Assembly: GCA_029990175.1 (NCBI GenBank)
Contig: JARKIP010000005.1
Location: forward strand, 54,983,001 to 55,047,000
Direction of reading: 5' to 3'
Length of the DNA: 64,000 nucleotides
From: Petunia secreta
Lineage: Eukaryota > Streptophyta > Magnoliopsida > Solanales > Solanaceae
In this document: positions 1-11,054 of the stretch, in pieces
Numbering within the stretch: position 1 is the stretch's first letter
Layout: each line of letters begins with the position of its first letter
Position numbers and translations under genes: made by a program
Notes under the pieces: model-generated
Seen by the model: only the letters and a program-made list of their open reading frames with translations
The model's database searches: none
Told to the model about the DNA's origin: nothing

Positions 1-124
1 GAGTACAATATAATTTTACATTAAACTTCTACTCTCAACTCTTGAATATTGAAAATTGTGAAAGATACAGAAAATTGGCTTCCATAATTTCGAATTCCTG
101 GACATGTAGCAAAAGAATAGTTTC

Positions 125-276
125 AGAATAAAATTCTTACATCTCATCGACTTGCTTGGTGCGAAAACGGATTTCACATCACACCTTTGAATTTGCAGGT
201 GATAGTGGATCCACGAAACCTGTGAGTCAGCAGAAGTTACCATGACTTTGCTTGAGTCGTCCAGACAATATTGCAT
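125..276 (-). pseudogene. Possible WD40-repeat gene fragment
   Basis: On the minus strand a short stretch reads SSKVMVTSADSQV. A different frame then gives a GSTITCKFKG-like segment and NPFSHQAS. The order and wording resemble part of a blade from plant WD-repeat (WDR44-like) proteins, where a TSADSxVR segment is followed by xKFKG. The frame changes between the pieces and no flanking exons were recognised, so at best this is a decayed exon. The resemblance is from memory of the family and is weak. It could be chance. Confidence 0.25.
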
Positions 277-3116
277 TTTAGTCTAGATTAGTCTCTTAAA
301 AAAATAAAAGCAAAACAATCGTCCTTTTACCTGAAAAGAAGGGAAACATTATTTCCTGAAACTTTTTGCTATCTTAACAGAGGGTATCATGAAAAGGTAG
401 AATGCAATAATTGATCCTAAAAGCGAATAGTAGCTTATAAGAGATCAAATTAGTATGGTTATGACGTGATTTCAAGAATAACAAAAAATATTAACAAAGA
501 AAACGTAAAAGTGTGTATGAAAGTACCAACAGAGATGCTAATGAGCAAATTCCAACTGTAGACCTTTACTATCATCCATAATGTTGACTTCATTCTTTCT
601 TTTTTTCTTTCTAGAAAGAAGGAGATATCTATACTTAGGCGATTGTCGTATCTTTTAATTCAAAGATAATTAAATCTGGCTCTTCTATTTGAAGCTCTTT
701 CTTCTCTAGTCTCTCCTGCTTTGTTTGTTTTTTGTATCAAAATCTAATCATCGCTCTTAACAGAAGTTATTATGCCACTAAACCAAAATTTTAGGAAGAC
801 TCAATCGTGGATTAAATCGCTGGAGCAGTTTTAAAACTGATAGGAAACGTGTTTTTTAAAAAAAATACTGGAACGTGATTTATTTATTTTAGGTAATGAA
901 TACCTATTTAAATACCTATTTTTTTCCTCCTTTTTATTCTTTTTGGTGCTTTTGATATTATTTCCCCCCCCCCCCCCCCTTTAACGAACACTGAGGGGAG
1001 CTATTATAAATTGTCTTTCTTTTTTTTTTTCTTATTTTTCCTATAGAAATCTGTCTTTCTTTCTAAAATTTAGAGCAGTTAATTTTATAAAATATTTTAC
1101 ACGTTTTAATTCAAATTTTAAATTAATAGTTAGGGATATGCCACTTGTTAATATTTAAACTAAAAGTAACCATATTTTAAATGTAGTAACTAACAACTAA
1201 TTTTTGTCTTAAAATTGCCATGTATCTTTTTAGCTTATTGTCACTTGGCTAAATATGGTTGGCTATAACACTCCTTTTAATATATATATAGATTTTTTGT
1301 TTAGATGACAGTGAAGGAATTGTCCTCTTAAAGCAAGGAGCATGCTAGACCTCTCATGCACTCCATTTGAAAGTAACTTGATCAATAGCGCTATGAGTCT
1401 TTTTGTTGTTTAGTTTAGATCATTCGAACATAACTTCAAGCTTTATGGTATATTTGTGAAGATGACCACGTGCATAATTATTTAGAGTTCTGAATTGTTG
1501 GTCCATCAACTTACCACACGGGCATTAATAACTAGCACCACTAGATTTGGTTTATAATTTAGTTTTTATACTACTTTTCTTTCATACGTTTCTTTTACTT
1601 ATATTTTCAAAAAATGCTATTTTTTATAGAGAATGTTGATCACACATATGAAGAGGGAATTCCATCAAATACAAAGAAAGAGTTCCTCCTTGTGTAATAT
1701 TACAAACGATCAGTTTCAAATAGTTAAATATTTTTTAAGTACTGCAATTTCCATATATAACTTACCTTTTTTAATTATATCTTCATGAATATAGCTTCCA
1801 ATCTTACATAAATGAGATGTTCTTCTAAGTGTTGATGTTAGTGAATGAGGAACACAAGAATACGATGAGCTCAAATTTGTCAACTAACACAATTATATGT
1901 TTTGGAACATTTCAAATTACAGCTATCTATGATTTATGAAAATATTGAAATGCTATTTGATATTATATGGTTATTTCAATATCATACTGTACTTGAATGA
2001 TATATATGATAAACTATTTATTTTTCATAATGGACAAGGATTATTCAAGGTAAGTAAAGTATAACCATTAGTACCTTTTCTTTTTTTTCAAGTGATTGCA
2101 AGTGATCATGACTCGCCTTGAATTGAGGCGTAATAATTTTTATTATTATCATAATTTTTTATAGGCTTTGCAGGTGAAAAAACTACAATAAAATATTATC
2201 TACTTTAGTTTTGGTCATCTACAACATAAAAAAGTCGTTTTATTTTCAGAATGAACTTTTATGCAGTTCTATCAACTGAGCAGCATTGAAGACAGGCGAC
2301 TATCTTATGTTGAGGTATCCGTAGAGAGTGATATTAGTGATAATTAGTGTAATATGGATAATAGCCAATGTTATTACATTGATGGTGATTATATTTTTGT
2401 GTCTGCAATACTTACAGGATAGCAAGGTTAGGATCTAATTTCTTTATATGAAATGGTCTAAACTCAAGTTGTCTCATGTTTTAGTACTTGTGTTATTACT
2501 CTTATTACATAATTAAATAAAATGTGTAACCTTTCAATTATTCATAAAAGCTATCAAATATCTAATAGCAGACAGTAACTTGAGATTCTATCCATTGTTC
2601 ATCAATATTTATCATCATGTTTGCAGTTTGAAGCAAACGATTGAAGATTCAAGTTTCGACAAAATAGTTCAACTAAAGTACAACGTACAAGCACATTAAT
2701 TTTTTTGCTATCTCCTCAAGAAGAGATGTTTTGCATCTTGATTAAATATAATTTCGAATCTATATTTTTAAATATTATGTGTTATTATATGATTATCTTA
2801 ATTAATCAATTCATATTGTTTATATCACAAACTATAAGGTCATTAAATTATTATTAGTATCACAAATTAAATACTGTAAGTATTTTATGTTCTCAAATTT
2901 TATGTCTTCTGAATTTATGCCTCTTTAATTGGTTCCATTTTCTTCTTTTATGGCGTCGTTTAAGTAGTGGATTTCAACCAAAAGAAATAGAATAGTAAAC
3001 CACAATAGTAAATATCAAAATCATATGATAATTTTAGATTTTCTAACTTGATATATAAAATTTGCTATATATTTTTGTTGATATTAACCGCGGATCACGC
3101 GGGTATTGTTGTTCCC
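277..3116. other. AT-rich intergenic DNA, no gene recognised
   Basis: About 2.8 kb of AT-rich sequence with many short A/T runs. Reading frames are short and show no family resemblance. A pure C tract at 964-979 is the only simple repeat of note. No LTR ends, TIRs or RNA genes were recognised. Confidence 0.7.
964..979. repeat. Poly(C) tract, 16 bases
   Basis: Sixteen consecutive C residues in strongly AT-rich surroundings. The length is probably polymorphic and prone to sequencing error. Confidence 0.95.
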
Positions 3117-4341
3117 AAACGCACACGCAAGTATACGTGGTCGACAAGTAATAAAGTGATAAATAGAGTATCGTTCCCACGAGGACTATTCAGACTGAAT
3201 TCTAGCAAACAATTTCCTAAGAACTATTCATGGATCTTTTCCAATGGTTGAGATTTTTACTAACTAAATGCAATAATTAAAACAAGTAATTGAGATCAAG
3301 TAACAGAGCAAATTCTAAGTTGTTAACAATAAAAGATGACGGTCCCGGGTCAGAGTTACGAACAATCCAGTTGAGTTTTCCAGTTGATTCTACTTCTTGA
3401 TTTCCTAGATTGCTAACTACAGATTAAATGTACCCATGAAAACCTTTCGATTCTTCACGGTCTATGCAGGCTACTCCAATCCCTATATGTGTATGGGTTG
3501 AATCATGTGCACGCATTAACGAATTCTGCGATTAGTTAAGATAGGCGAGCAAGTATATGTCTATCCTACTCACAAATTGGTTCTCCGATGCCCGGGTTCA
3601 CAATCAAGCCCTATTCTTTCTTATTTGCGTAATTAAATTCCCTCTTTCGAGTTCAATCTAAAAACTATAGACAGTGTTCAATTATCAGGCCTCAATAATC
3701 AAACAATTAGGATCAAGAAAGAATAAACAATCCGTAATGGTAAATCAATATATAGAAATCAACTTTCAAACATCAACCTTCATGTATTTACTCTAACCCT
3801 AGAACAAACAAACTATAGAATTAAAGAGAAGAATAAGAGAAAAAGAGAAAGAACTTGTGTAGAAGACATCTAGGGTTCCTCCCGTAATAAGTTAAACCTA
3901 AGCCTAAGCGAAATAGGAAGTAAAAATCTGCACAAGGGGCGCTATAACGGGCGCCCTGCACCCACGACCGCGCCTAGACAACCAGTAGCCGTCCAAATCC
4001 CACCGCTTTGGCCATGCGCCGCGCCCAAAACTGCGCCTACCAGGCTGGCGCGTTGGGCGGCGCGCCGCGGAGGCTACCGCGCCAGGCCATTCTGCTTGCT
4101 CCTTGGTCCGAAATCTCGCCTCGCGTCGTGCCTTCGTGTGTTCAATCCAATCCTCAATCAATTTCCAATCATTTCTTGCTCAATCACGCTCCTAAAAGCT
4201 CCAAATGCACTGCATAACAACCTACATACGCACGACATAAAATCAGTGCAAAATCACATTCATAAACTATAAAACGGGCGAATAACAAGCTCAAACATGC
4301 AGAAATATTAAGGAAACGTTGGCATAAAATGCCAAACATCA
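3117..4341 (-). mobile_element. Solo LTR (minus strand), probably Ty3/gypsy Athila/Tat type
   Basis: Read on the minus strand, the block begins TGATGTTTGGC at 4341 and ends GGGAACAACA at 3117. No primer-binding site follows and no coding domain is attached. The start resembles the Athila LTR at 51965 (TGATATTTGGC). The 3' part has the same layout as that LTR: a 'cgtgggaacgatac' phrase near the end followed by a short tail. Flanking 5-mers on the minus strand are AGTAC and ATACC, so no clean target duplication is left. The block contains a GC-rich segment (3935-4095) unlike its AT-rich neighbours. Assignment is by structure and resemblance only; a full element with the same LTR would settle it. 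Confidence 0.55.
3935..4095. repeat. GC-rich inverted-repeat patch inside the solo LTR
   Basis: A sharp GC island in AT-rich DNA, with inverted GGGCGC/GCGCCC arms around 3938-3958 and several GGCGCG words around 4043-4065. It probably folds as hairpins in single-stranded form. Similar patches occur in two other LTRs of this window. Confidence 0.6.
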
Positions 4342-4346
4342 GTACT

Positions 4347-5097
4347 AAACTACTAGTATTAAGTAATAGGAATAATTCGTTTGAATCCTTAACAGACATG
4401 TGAACAAACTTTCTGGGTCATTTACAAATTTTTTGGGTCATTTACAGTTGCCTTGGAGTATATAACTCAAATTTTTGTTTCTATATAAAGTTTTATTTTG
4501 TTAATTAATCTTATTCCTTTTTATTCATTCTTAGATTTCAGGTATTGCTGCAAGCAAGTTGAAGTTTTAAATTTTTGTTTTGATATAAAGTTATTAATTT
4601 TTTAAATTAAGCTCTGTTAATCAAACTTTCTATTGTCTTTTTTCAGTAAAACTTTCTTATCATTTATATTTTCACTAAGGTATGTTTAATTTTTTTTTTT
4701 TTTATAAGAGATGAACAATTTTCTGACGAAAATTAATTGGATTTGATTGCTCTATATGTCAACAATAGAAAAGAAATTTATTGAGAAATGATTATTAAAA
4801 GATATTAACGACATTGCCTCTAAAAAGCTAGAAAATAACATTTCATTTATATGTAGAGTGTGGCTCACACTGAACCAACGCTCACAAAAGTTTTTTTTTT
4901 TCTTTATTTAAGTAAGACTTCTTATTAAGTTTCGGTTTAGGCCACCAAATACTCTAACCGACCCTGAACACATCATCGACGTAACATTTCATCTTTCTCT
5001 CATGTTGTATGCCAACAATTTTATCTTTTGTGGTAACTTAATTCTAACTTATAATTGGGCAATGAGTTCCCGACTATTTTTTAGGCTATAGCCGATA
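4347..5097. other. AT-rich intergenic DNA, nothing recognised
   Basis: About 750 bases with T runs and one short direct repeat of 'tttctgggtcatttaca'-like sequence at 4408-4448. No coding, TIR or LTR signal was seen. Confidence 0.6.
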
Positions 5098-5106
5098 TAA
5101 TCTTTT
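5098..5106. repeat. 9-bp target-site duplication, left
   Basis: TAATCTTTT, identical to 6487-6495 on the other side of the MULE. Confidence 0.9.
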
Positions 5107-5415
5107 GGATTTTTTACATAAAAGTACAAGTTTTAGAGCTTAATTACCAAATGTAGCAACATTTTAGTAAAATTACCCTATATAGAGGAAAACACAAAAT
5201 AATTACAAACATAGCAAAAAAATAGCAATATTTTTCCATAACATGCCAAACCCTTACATTCTCTCTTATATTTCCCCCACTATCATTTTTGTTCCTCCCA
5301 TTTCTCCATATTTCACTTTTCCTCCCACTATTTCCCCCTAATTTCACTTTTACTCATCTCATTTTCCCAAATTTCACTTTTCCTCATCCATCCTCAATGT
5401 ATCTCGTTGAATCTC

Positions 5416-5648
5416 ACTATTTCTGCACCGTATCAACTATTTCTGTACAGTATCTAACTGTTTCTGCAGCACCGTATCTAATTGTTTCTGCACCATTTCA
5501 ACTGTTTCTGCAGCACTGTATCTAACTGTTTCTGCACCGTTTCAACTATTTCCAACTGTTTCTGCACCGTTTCAACTGTTTCTACTACAACGTTTCAACT
5601 GTTTCTGCACCGTTTCAACTGTTTCTAACTGTTTCTGCACTGTTTCTA
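5416..5648. repeat. Degenerate minisatellite (CTGTTTCTGCACCGTTTCAA-type)
   Basis: Roughly twelve imperfect repeats of a 15-25 base unit combining 'tttctgcac', 'cgtttcaactg' and 'tatctaactg'. It lies wholly inside the MULE on the left side. Variable unit length suggests repeated slippage or unequal exchange. Confidence 0.8.
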
Positions 5649-6235
5649 TCGCAAAAATTTGTATAAACAAACTACAAACTTTTATAGGTAATAAAAAACA
5701 CTTCATGCTAGCATGCATTGAAAACAAAAGAAAAGGTTATTATGCTAAAGAGAGCTTTTAACCTGAATAATGCAAATTTTATGAATTCAATAACATTAAC
5801 CAAAATGATGCAAATTTAATCCATAGTGGAAAGTACCGACTTGCCTAACTTTTAACTCAAAAGTACAATAGCCAAAGGATAAGCAGAGGTAATGGGTGTT
5901 TGACCCTTTAAGCACATTGAATTGGCACCTATGTGTGATAATTAGAAATACACAGTGTCATCAAGAGATGACGGAGTTTCAGACGTGCCACGATGGCAGA
6001 TGAGGCACGATTTTGTTGAATGAGACAAAAAAGAGCAATTCTTTGTGGTGTTTTGCTGCTCAACATGATTCAACTATATTTACTGGATATCCTCAAACCA
6101 CATCATCTCTCGGCTTTGTCACCACAAAAACACGAATTCCGGCAAATTTCTTCACAGATCTACGGTGGAGGAGCTCTTTCTCGGGAAACCATGGCCGGAT
6201 ATGGAAGAGGGTGAAGAGCCAGTGTTATTGGATCT

Positions 6236-6307
6236 GGGGGTGGAGGTGGTGTGATGGTGCTGGGTGGTGGGGTTGGGGGTGGGGGTGGTGGGGGCATCAG
6301 TGGGGGG
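6236..6307 (+). repeat. G-run block, potential G-quadruplex
   Basis: Multiple runs of three to six G separated by one to a few bases lie between 6236 and 6307 on the plus strand, densest at 6261-6307. Such spacing fits the usual G-quadruplex pattern. It lies inside the MULE near its right subterminal region. Confidence 0.6.
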
Positions 6308-6486
6308 TTATCTCAATTCTAAGCTATGGGAGGAGAGAGATTAAAGTGAGAGATGAAATTTGGAAAAATGAAACTTGCTTATTGTAAAATGTGTTAGAAA
6401 AAATATTGTTATGTATTATAATTTTAAAAATATTGTTATTTTTATGTAATTAAGGGTGTATATTTGTATATATGTGTAAAAAATCC

Positions 6487-6495
6487 TAATCTTTT
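6487..6495. repeat. 9-bp target-site duplication, right
   Basis: TAATCTTTT, identical to 5098-5106. Confidence 0.9.
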
Positions 6496-6983
6496 TAGGT
6501 TGTGATTTGCTGCAATAGACTCTTAATTAGATGAATATTTGCAAAATAACCCATAATTATGAGTAATTCCTAGCTGATATTGAGCTCAAAATGTAATACA
6601 AATTTCTATTGTAAAAGGTTCTTCTAGAAGTTGTATGGGGCTTGTCTGGCTAAGTTAAAAGCTCATAACTCACACAATAGTTCCTACGCGAATTATGCAT
6701 TAAATTCACAAACTACACATTTAATTCATATATTTTTTTTTTTATAAAGATGACTGAAAAAAGTTCTATTCATCTATAGAAATATGAAATTGAGAGTCAC
6801 TCAGATAATGATGTGTAATATTGCCTATATCACAAATGAGAACACTATAAGGATGAATATTGTTTGAAACATTTCTTCTCAAAATGAATGGTAGAAGTTT
6901 ATACCATTACTTGTTATTGATATATTGTCTCTCTAAAGAATAAGACTTCTATTATTTGGCTATTTGAAAGCAATTTTATATTT
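6496..6983. other. AT-rich spacer between MULE and SIRE element
   Basis: About 490 bases with no recognised gene or repeat boundary. Confidence 0.6.
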
Positions 6984-6988
6984 GTTCT
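6984..6988. repeat. SIRE target-site duplication, left
   Basis: GTTCT; the same five bases follow the element at 17680-17684. Confidence 0.85.
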
Positions 6989-7940
6989 TGTTGAATGATG
7001 GTTTTGATGAATAACAAAAGACATGGTTCTAAGTGGACAATGAAAAGATTCACAGTTGAAGTCTAGAGTTGAAATTATTCGAGTTGATATTCGAGACCTA
7101 GTCGAAGAAGTAAAAGAGAGTAGCTGAAGTTGAAGTCTCAATCCAACTTGAAGAAGGAAAGTGGAAGCGGCGCTGGAAGGAAAGAGTTTCATTGGCTGAA
7201 AAGGATTGAAAACTTAGGCAAAACAACTTAGGTTTCAAATAAGGAAAAGTTGTCTAACCTTATTAGAAACGGATTCCAATGTATAAAAGGAGTCTCAAGC
7301 TAAGGCGGAAAAGGATTTCAAGAACTCTATAAATATAAGTGTTTTTAGCCAGAAAAAGTTACGCACTCAAGACTTCTCAACAGAGCAAATCGAGAGCAAT
7401 TATTCGTGAGAGCTATTGTGTCCAAGAACAAAAGCAAGGCAGCAAAACCTGGAGGAGTTCGATTTTCATAGTTTAGTTTGTTTAGTCTAGTCTCTGCTAT
7501 AGGTTATTGAGTTGTTATCTATCAGTTTGTTAAGAGGCATAGAATAAAGATTACTTTTTAGTGAGGTAGTTTCAATCTTACAAGCTAACATATGGCTTGG
7601 AAGGTTCTAGGTATTAGGAGGGTTAGTTCCTTAGTTACATTGCGTTGTAATCTAAAACTGGCTCGGTATTCCTTTAGTGAAAAGCTTAAATTCCAAGAGT
7701 GTTAGGGTCGTAATTTTTGATCGCTTGAGCATGGATTTTTCCACGTAAAAATCTATGTGTTCTTTACGTTTCCGCATTGTGTTAAGTTTCAGAGATAGGT
7801 GAAACTTGCAAGGAACCCAGTTCTTTGTGAGTTAGGTGATCAGGTTAAGGAGCAAGTTTTTGAAATTCGAGAATCAGGTAAGGATACTATTCATTCTCCT
7901 CTCCCCTCTAGTGTCTTACAAAGGTGCACCAGGTGCAACA
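6989..7940 (+). repeat. SIRE 5' LTR (952 bp)
   Basis: Starts TGTTGAATGATGG and ends GGTGCAACA, matching the 3' LTR end to end with scattered differences. A TATA-like CTATAAATA lies at 7327-7335, giving a plausible U3/R boundary. The primer site starts two bases after the LTR. Confidence 0.85.
7327..7335 (+). promoter_or_regulatory. TATA box of SIRE 5' LTR
   Basis: CTATAAATA about 340 bases into the LTR. The same motif occurs at the matching place in the 3' LTR (17073-17081). Confidence 0.6.
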
Positions 7941-7942
7941 AG

Positions 7943-7960
7943 TGGTATCAGAGCAGGTTC
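7943..7960 (+). promoter_or_regulatory. Primer-binding site (initiator tRNA-Met type)
   Basis: TGGTATCAGAGC begins two bases downstream of the 5' LTR. This is the standard plant copia primer site for minus-strand DNA synthesis. Confidence 0.9.
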
Positions 7961-8003
7961 TCTCATGAAAAAAAAGATTAACATCTTGAGAAGGATCTGA
8001 ATC

Positions 8004-9865
8004 ATGAGTGCACCATCGATTATAACCGAAGGACAATCCACCAATAGGCCTTCTAAGTTCAATGGCCAGTATTATGGATGGTGGAAAGGTAGAATAGAAG
8101 ATTTCATTCAGGCTTAAGAGTATCAGCTTTGGATCATCACAGCTGATGGACCTCTTATTCCTACCAAGACTGTTGGACAACCACCTAATCAGGAAACTGT
8201 TCCTAAAGAGAAATCTGAATATATTGGTGTTGATTTTAAGATGGTTGAAAAAAATGCTAAAGCTAAGAGGCTAATCATATGTGGACTTGGTCCTGATGAA
8301 TATAACAGAGTTTATTCATACAAGACTGCCAAAGAGATTTGGGATGCACTTCAAGTGGCTCATGAAGGAACTACTCAGGTCAAGAAGTCAGGGATCCAGT
8401 TACTAAAAATAAAGTTCGATTTGTTTGCTAGGGGAAAGACAGAATCCATCCAAGACATGATGAACAGGTTCACAATCATAACCAATGAGATGAAGTCTTT
8501 GAGTATGACCCTTACTAATGAAGACTTGGTGGAAAAAGTCATAAAGATTCTCCCAGATTCTTGAGAATCCAAAGTCACAGCTATCATCAAAGAAAAAGAG
8601 CTTGACAAGGTTCAACTGGATGCACTTGTTCGTAGTCTGGAAACTCATGAACTGATGAAACAGTCAAGAGTAAAAGTGGAACCCAAGAAAGAAAAAACCT
8701 TGGGTTTAGAAGCCACAGAAGATTCTAAGTATGAAGTTTCTGAACATAAGATAGCTTTGGTGAATTCTGTGATAAAGCCACTAAGTTTAGAAAAGAATAG
8801 AAGGTCCGCCAAAGCTAATCAAGCAAAGAGGAATATCGTTGATAATCCAGACTACTCAGGTTGTTTCAAGTGCCACAAAAAGAATCATGTTATAAAAGTC
8901 TGTCATGTGTGGGAGATGGAGTAGAAGAAAGATAGTGTTGGAAAGGAAGGTGAACCTAAGAAGACAAAACGACCACCCAACTTCAGAGCCATGAGGAGAA
9001 AGAAGAAGGAAGCCTTCTATGCTACATGGGGGCCATTTGAAAGTGACACTGATTCAGGAGGAGGAGAAGAATTGGATGATGACTCTCCCTTTGCACTTAT
9101 GGCTCTTGATGAAAAACCTACCATTAATGACCTGCCTGAGGTAAGTCTAGATGACTTAAAAATAAAACTTCCTACTTGTTCCTTAAAAGAGTTGAACATG
9201 CTTGCACTTACTTTAATCGAAGGTATTGAAAGTCTAAGAGCTGAGAAGGAACAATTACTTTCTGTGAAGGACCATATGATCTTAGCTGTGTCTGATTATA
9301 AAATTAAGAATAAAACTTGGATGAAGCTAAAACTGAATTGGAAATTGAATCTACATCTAGTAATGCTCAAGTTTTTCAACTTAAACAGAAAGTCTCAGCC
9401 TTTGAACTTGAAAACCAGAAGTTAAAGGAATGGGTGCTTGATGAGCAAAAAAAAGTTTCTACACTTGAACTTGAGAATCTTAAATTGAAAGAGGTTTCTG
9501 GGTAAGCAAGTAGTTAGTGAGGCTCAAATCAACCTTGAAACTAAGCTTAAAAAGAAAAATAAAGTTCTGCATCAGGAAACTGAGTTTTTCAAGAAAAGGT
9601 TTATGAGGCTAACTATGAACTTACCAGGCTCACTAAATGGAACAAGTATTCTGAAGCATTAAGCTGGTTGCATGAAAATCATAACAAAGGTAAAAATGGC
9701 TTAGGATATAGGAAACTTTTACTTGCCTGGAATCCTGATAGTAAATATGTAGGACTTACTTGCAATAAGTTTTGCTTCCTTTGTGGAAAAACTAGTCATT
9801 GTAGGAAAAAATGTGATATTGCAATAAGGGCTGTTAAAAGTAACTTTAAGTCAGTTTTACCTTAA
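8004..9865 (+). pseudogene. SIRE gag region, broken
   Basis: The frame opens at ATG 8004 with MSAPSIITEG and continues to a KFNGQYYGWW segment, the conserved start of copia gag. A central gag helix region spans 8241-8564. A CCHC zinc knuckle (CFKCHKKNHVIKVC) lies near 8868-8909, and a second (CFLCGKTSHCRKKC) near 9776-9817. Between them are acidic and heptad-like Leu/Glu/Lys stretches (9200-9500), probably coiled coil. In-frame stops occur early in gag (8116-8118), at 8562-8564 and at 8922-8924, and the frame shifts near 9310. In an intact element gag forms the particle and binds RNA. Here it cannot be made as one protein. Confidence 0.8.
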
Positions 9866-9967
9866 TGGTCTAGAAAAGATTTGATTCATCCTTTCTATCA
9901 CAAAAAGGGACCCAAGTTTCACCCAAGCTAGTTTGGGTTCCTGTTACTAACCCCTGATTTTGTTTTA

Positions 9968-10321
9968 TAGGCTGGAGTGAGAAGGAATAACTCAAGTTGG
10001 ATTCTTGATAGTGGGTGTTCCAGGCACATGACAAGAGATAGAAGAAACTTTCTCTCACTCGCAGCATTTCAAGGGGGGGTAATGTGGCTTTTGGAGGAGG
10101 CAAAAGTTGTGAAATTATTAGTATTAAAAAGATGGGGAGGTACCTTAATCATGCTTTGGAAAATGTACTATGTGTAGATGGATAGAGACATAACCTACTG
10201 AGTATCTCCCAACTATGTGATAGAGAAAATCAAGTTAGTTTCACGTCTGTAGGATATACTATGAAGAACCTGCAGATTGGTGAAGTAGTACTGGAAGGGA
10301 AACGAGCTAACAATGTAGCCT
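9968..10321 (+). pseudogene. SIRE protease region, broken
   Basis: WILDSGCSRHMT at about 9998-10033 carries the aspartic-protease DSG motif of copia elements (Asp codon 10007-10009). The following sequence reads like the protease-integrase linker but has stops near 10175 and 10198. It is interrupted at 10327 by the solo LTR insertion. In the family this protease matures the Gag-Pol polyprotein. Confidence 0.7.
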
Positions 10322-10322
10322 A

Positions 10323-10327
10323 CGTTA
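10323..10327. repeat. Target-site duplication of nested solo LTR, left
   Basis: CGTTA, repeated at 11050-11054. Confidence 0.85.
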
Positions 10328-10512
10328 TGATGCGGGGCAAATTGAGCCAAAGCGTTAACCATCAAGAGCCAAGCGTAAGGGCACAAGGAAGGGGTGCGAG
10401 GATGCAAGGGCAAGAGCTTCGGAGATGAGTCAAAGGCCACAAGGAGCAAAGAGAAGTGCCCAAGACTGCTTAGGCAGTGGAGCACCGGTGCTCCACCACA
10501 CAAACAGCAGCC

Positions 10513-10632
10513 AGGCGGACCGCCCACTTCCCTAGGCGGACCGCCTACTTGGAATCAAGCCTCTGGATCTCTGGCCGCCTACTTTTGAGGCGGACCGCCT
10601 ACTCTGGGCACCTACTCTGAGGCGGGGCGCCT
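10513..10632. repeat. Palindromic AGGCGG-n-CGCC(T/C) repeats in nested solo LTR
   Basis: The near-palindrome AGGCGGACCGCC(T/C) occurs at 10513, 10534 and 10588, with a variant AGGCGGGGCGCCT at 10620. They lie upstream of the LTR TATA box at 10752. Confidence 0.75.
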
Positions 10633-10751
10633 GTTTTGCCTAGTTTTGGACGGGATTTGGACATGTAATCCCTATTTTGGCCCTACGAGGCTTGTATTGC
10701 TTTTATATCATTTGAGGGATTTTTAGACATACATTAGGAGTGTGGAACATC

Positions 10752-10759
10752 TATAAATA
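10752..10759 (+). promoter_or_regulatory. TATA box of nested solo LTR
   Basis: TATAAATA about 425 bases into the LTR. Confidence 0.5.
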
Positions 10760-11049
10760 CCACACTTAGTTATTTTCTTTCATTAGCTAGTTTTGAAGAT
10801 AGAATAGGCTTGGCCATTCTTGTTGAAGCTTGGGCTTCATGTATCTCTTACTTGGAATCCATGGTGGATCACCGCTAGTGTGACCCCGTTAGTGGTTCAA
10901 GTCTCTTTCTCCCTTTGAATCAATCTACTTGGTTAGTTTGATTCGTTCTTTCTTCTATTTTTTGTTCTTCCCGTCCCCATTTCTTTGATCCCGTGTTTAT
11001 CATTTGTTTCCGTCACTTGTTATTTGCTTCCATGATTTGACCCGTATCA

Positions 11050-11054
11050 CGTTA
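11050..11054. repeat. Target-site duplication of nested solo LTR, right
   Basis: CGTTA, matching 10323-10327. Confidence 0.85.

Larger units (their letters stand above)
5107..6486. mobile_element. Non-autonomous Mutator-like element (MULE), 1380 bp
   Basis: The element is bounded by GGATTTTTTACA at the left end and its inverted copy at the right end (the last 12 bases, ending at 6486). Degenerate inverted similarity continues inward, with T-rich 'aattac' and 'aatattttt' blocks on both sides. It is flanked by a perfect 9-bp duplication, TAATCTTTT (5098-5106 and 6487-6495), the size expected for Mutator-like transposition. It encodes no recognisable transposase. Inside are a TTTCTGCACCGTTTCAACTG-type minisatellite and a G-rich segment. 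Frames such as the one at 6013-6387 do not match a known protein. The central 5900-6230 segment could be captured host sequence (Pack-MULE), but I could not identify a donor. Confidence 0.85.
10328..11049 (+). mobile_element. Solo LTR nested in SIRE pol (722 bp)
   Basis: Begins TGATGCGGGGC and ends CCCGTATCA, flanked by a perfect CGTTA duplication (10323-10327 and 11050-11054). Removing the block rejoins the SIRE pol reading context. It has a TATA-like TATAAATA at 10752-10759, no coding domain and no primer site, so it is a solo LTR left by recombination. Orientation is judged from the TATA box. The superfamily is uncertain; the ends look Ty3/gypsy-like. A GC-rich palindromic repeat patch occupies 10513-10632. 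Confidence 0.8.

Noticed and set aside
5144..5525. Small ORFs on both strands at the left MULE end
   Set aside because: Low-complexity subterminal sequence and minisatellite; no family match.
7943..7960. tRNA gene from the TGGTATCAGAGC sequence (also at 19103 and 28017)
   Set aside because: These are retrotransposon primer sites complementary to a tRNA 3' end; no cloverleaf is present.
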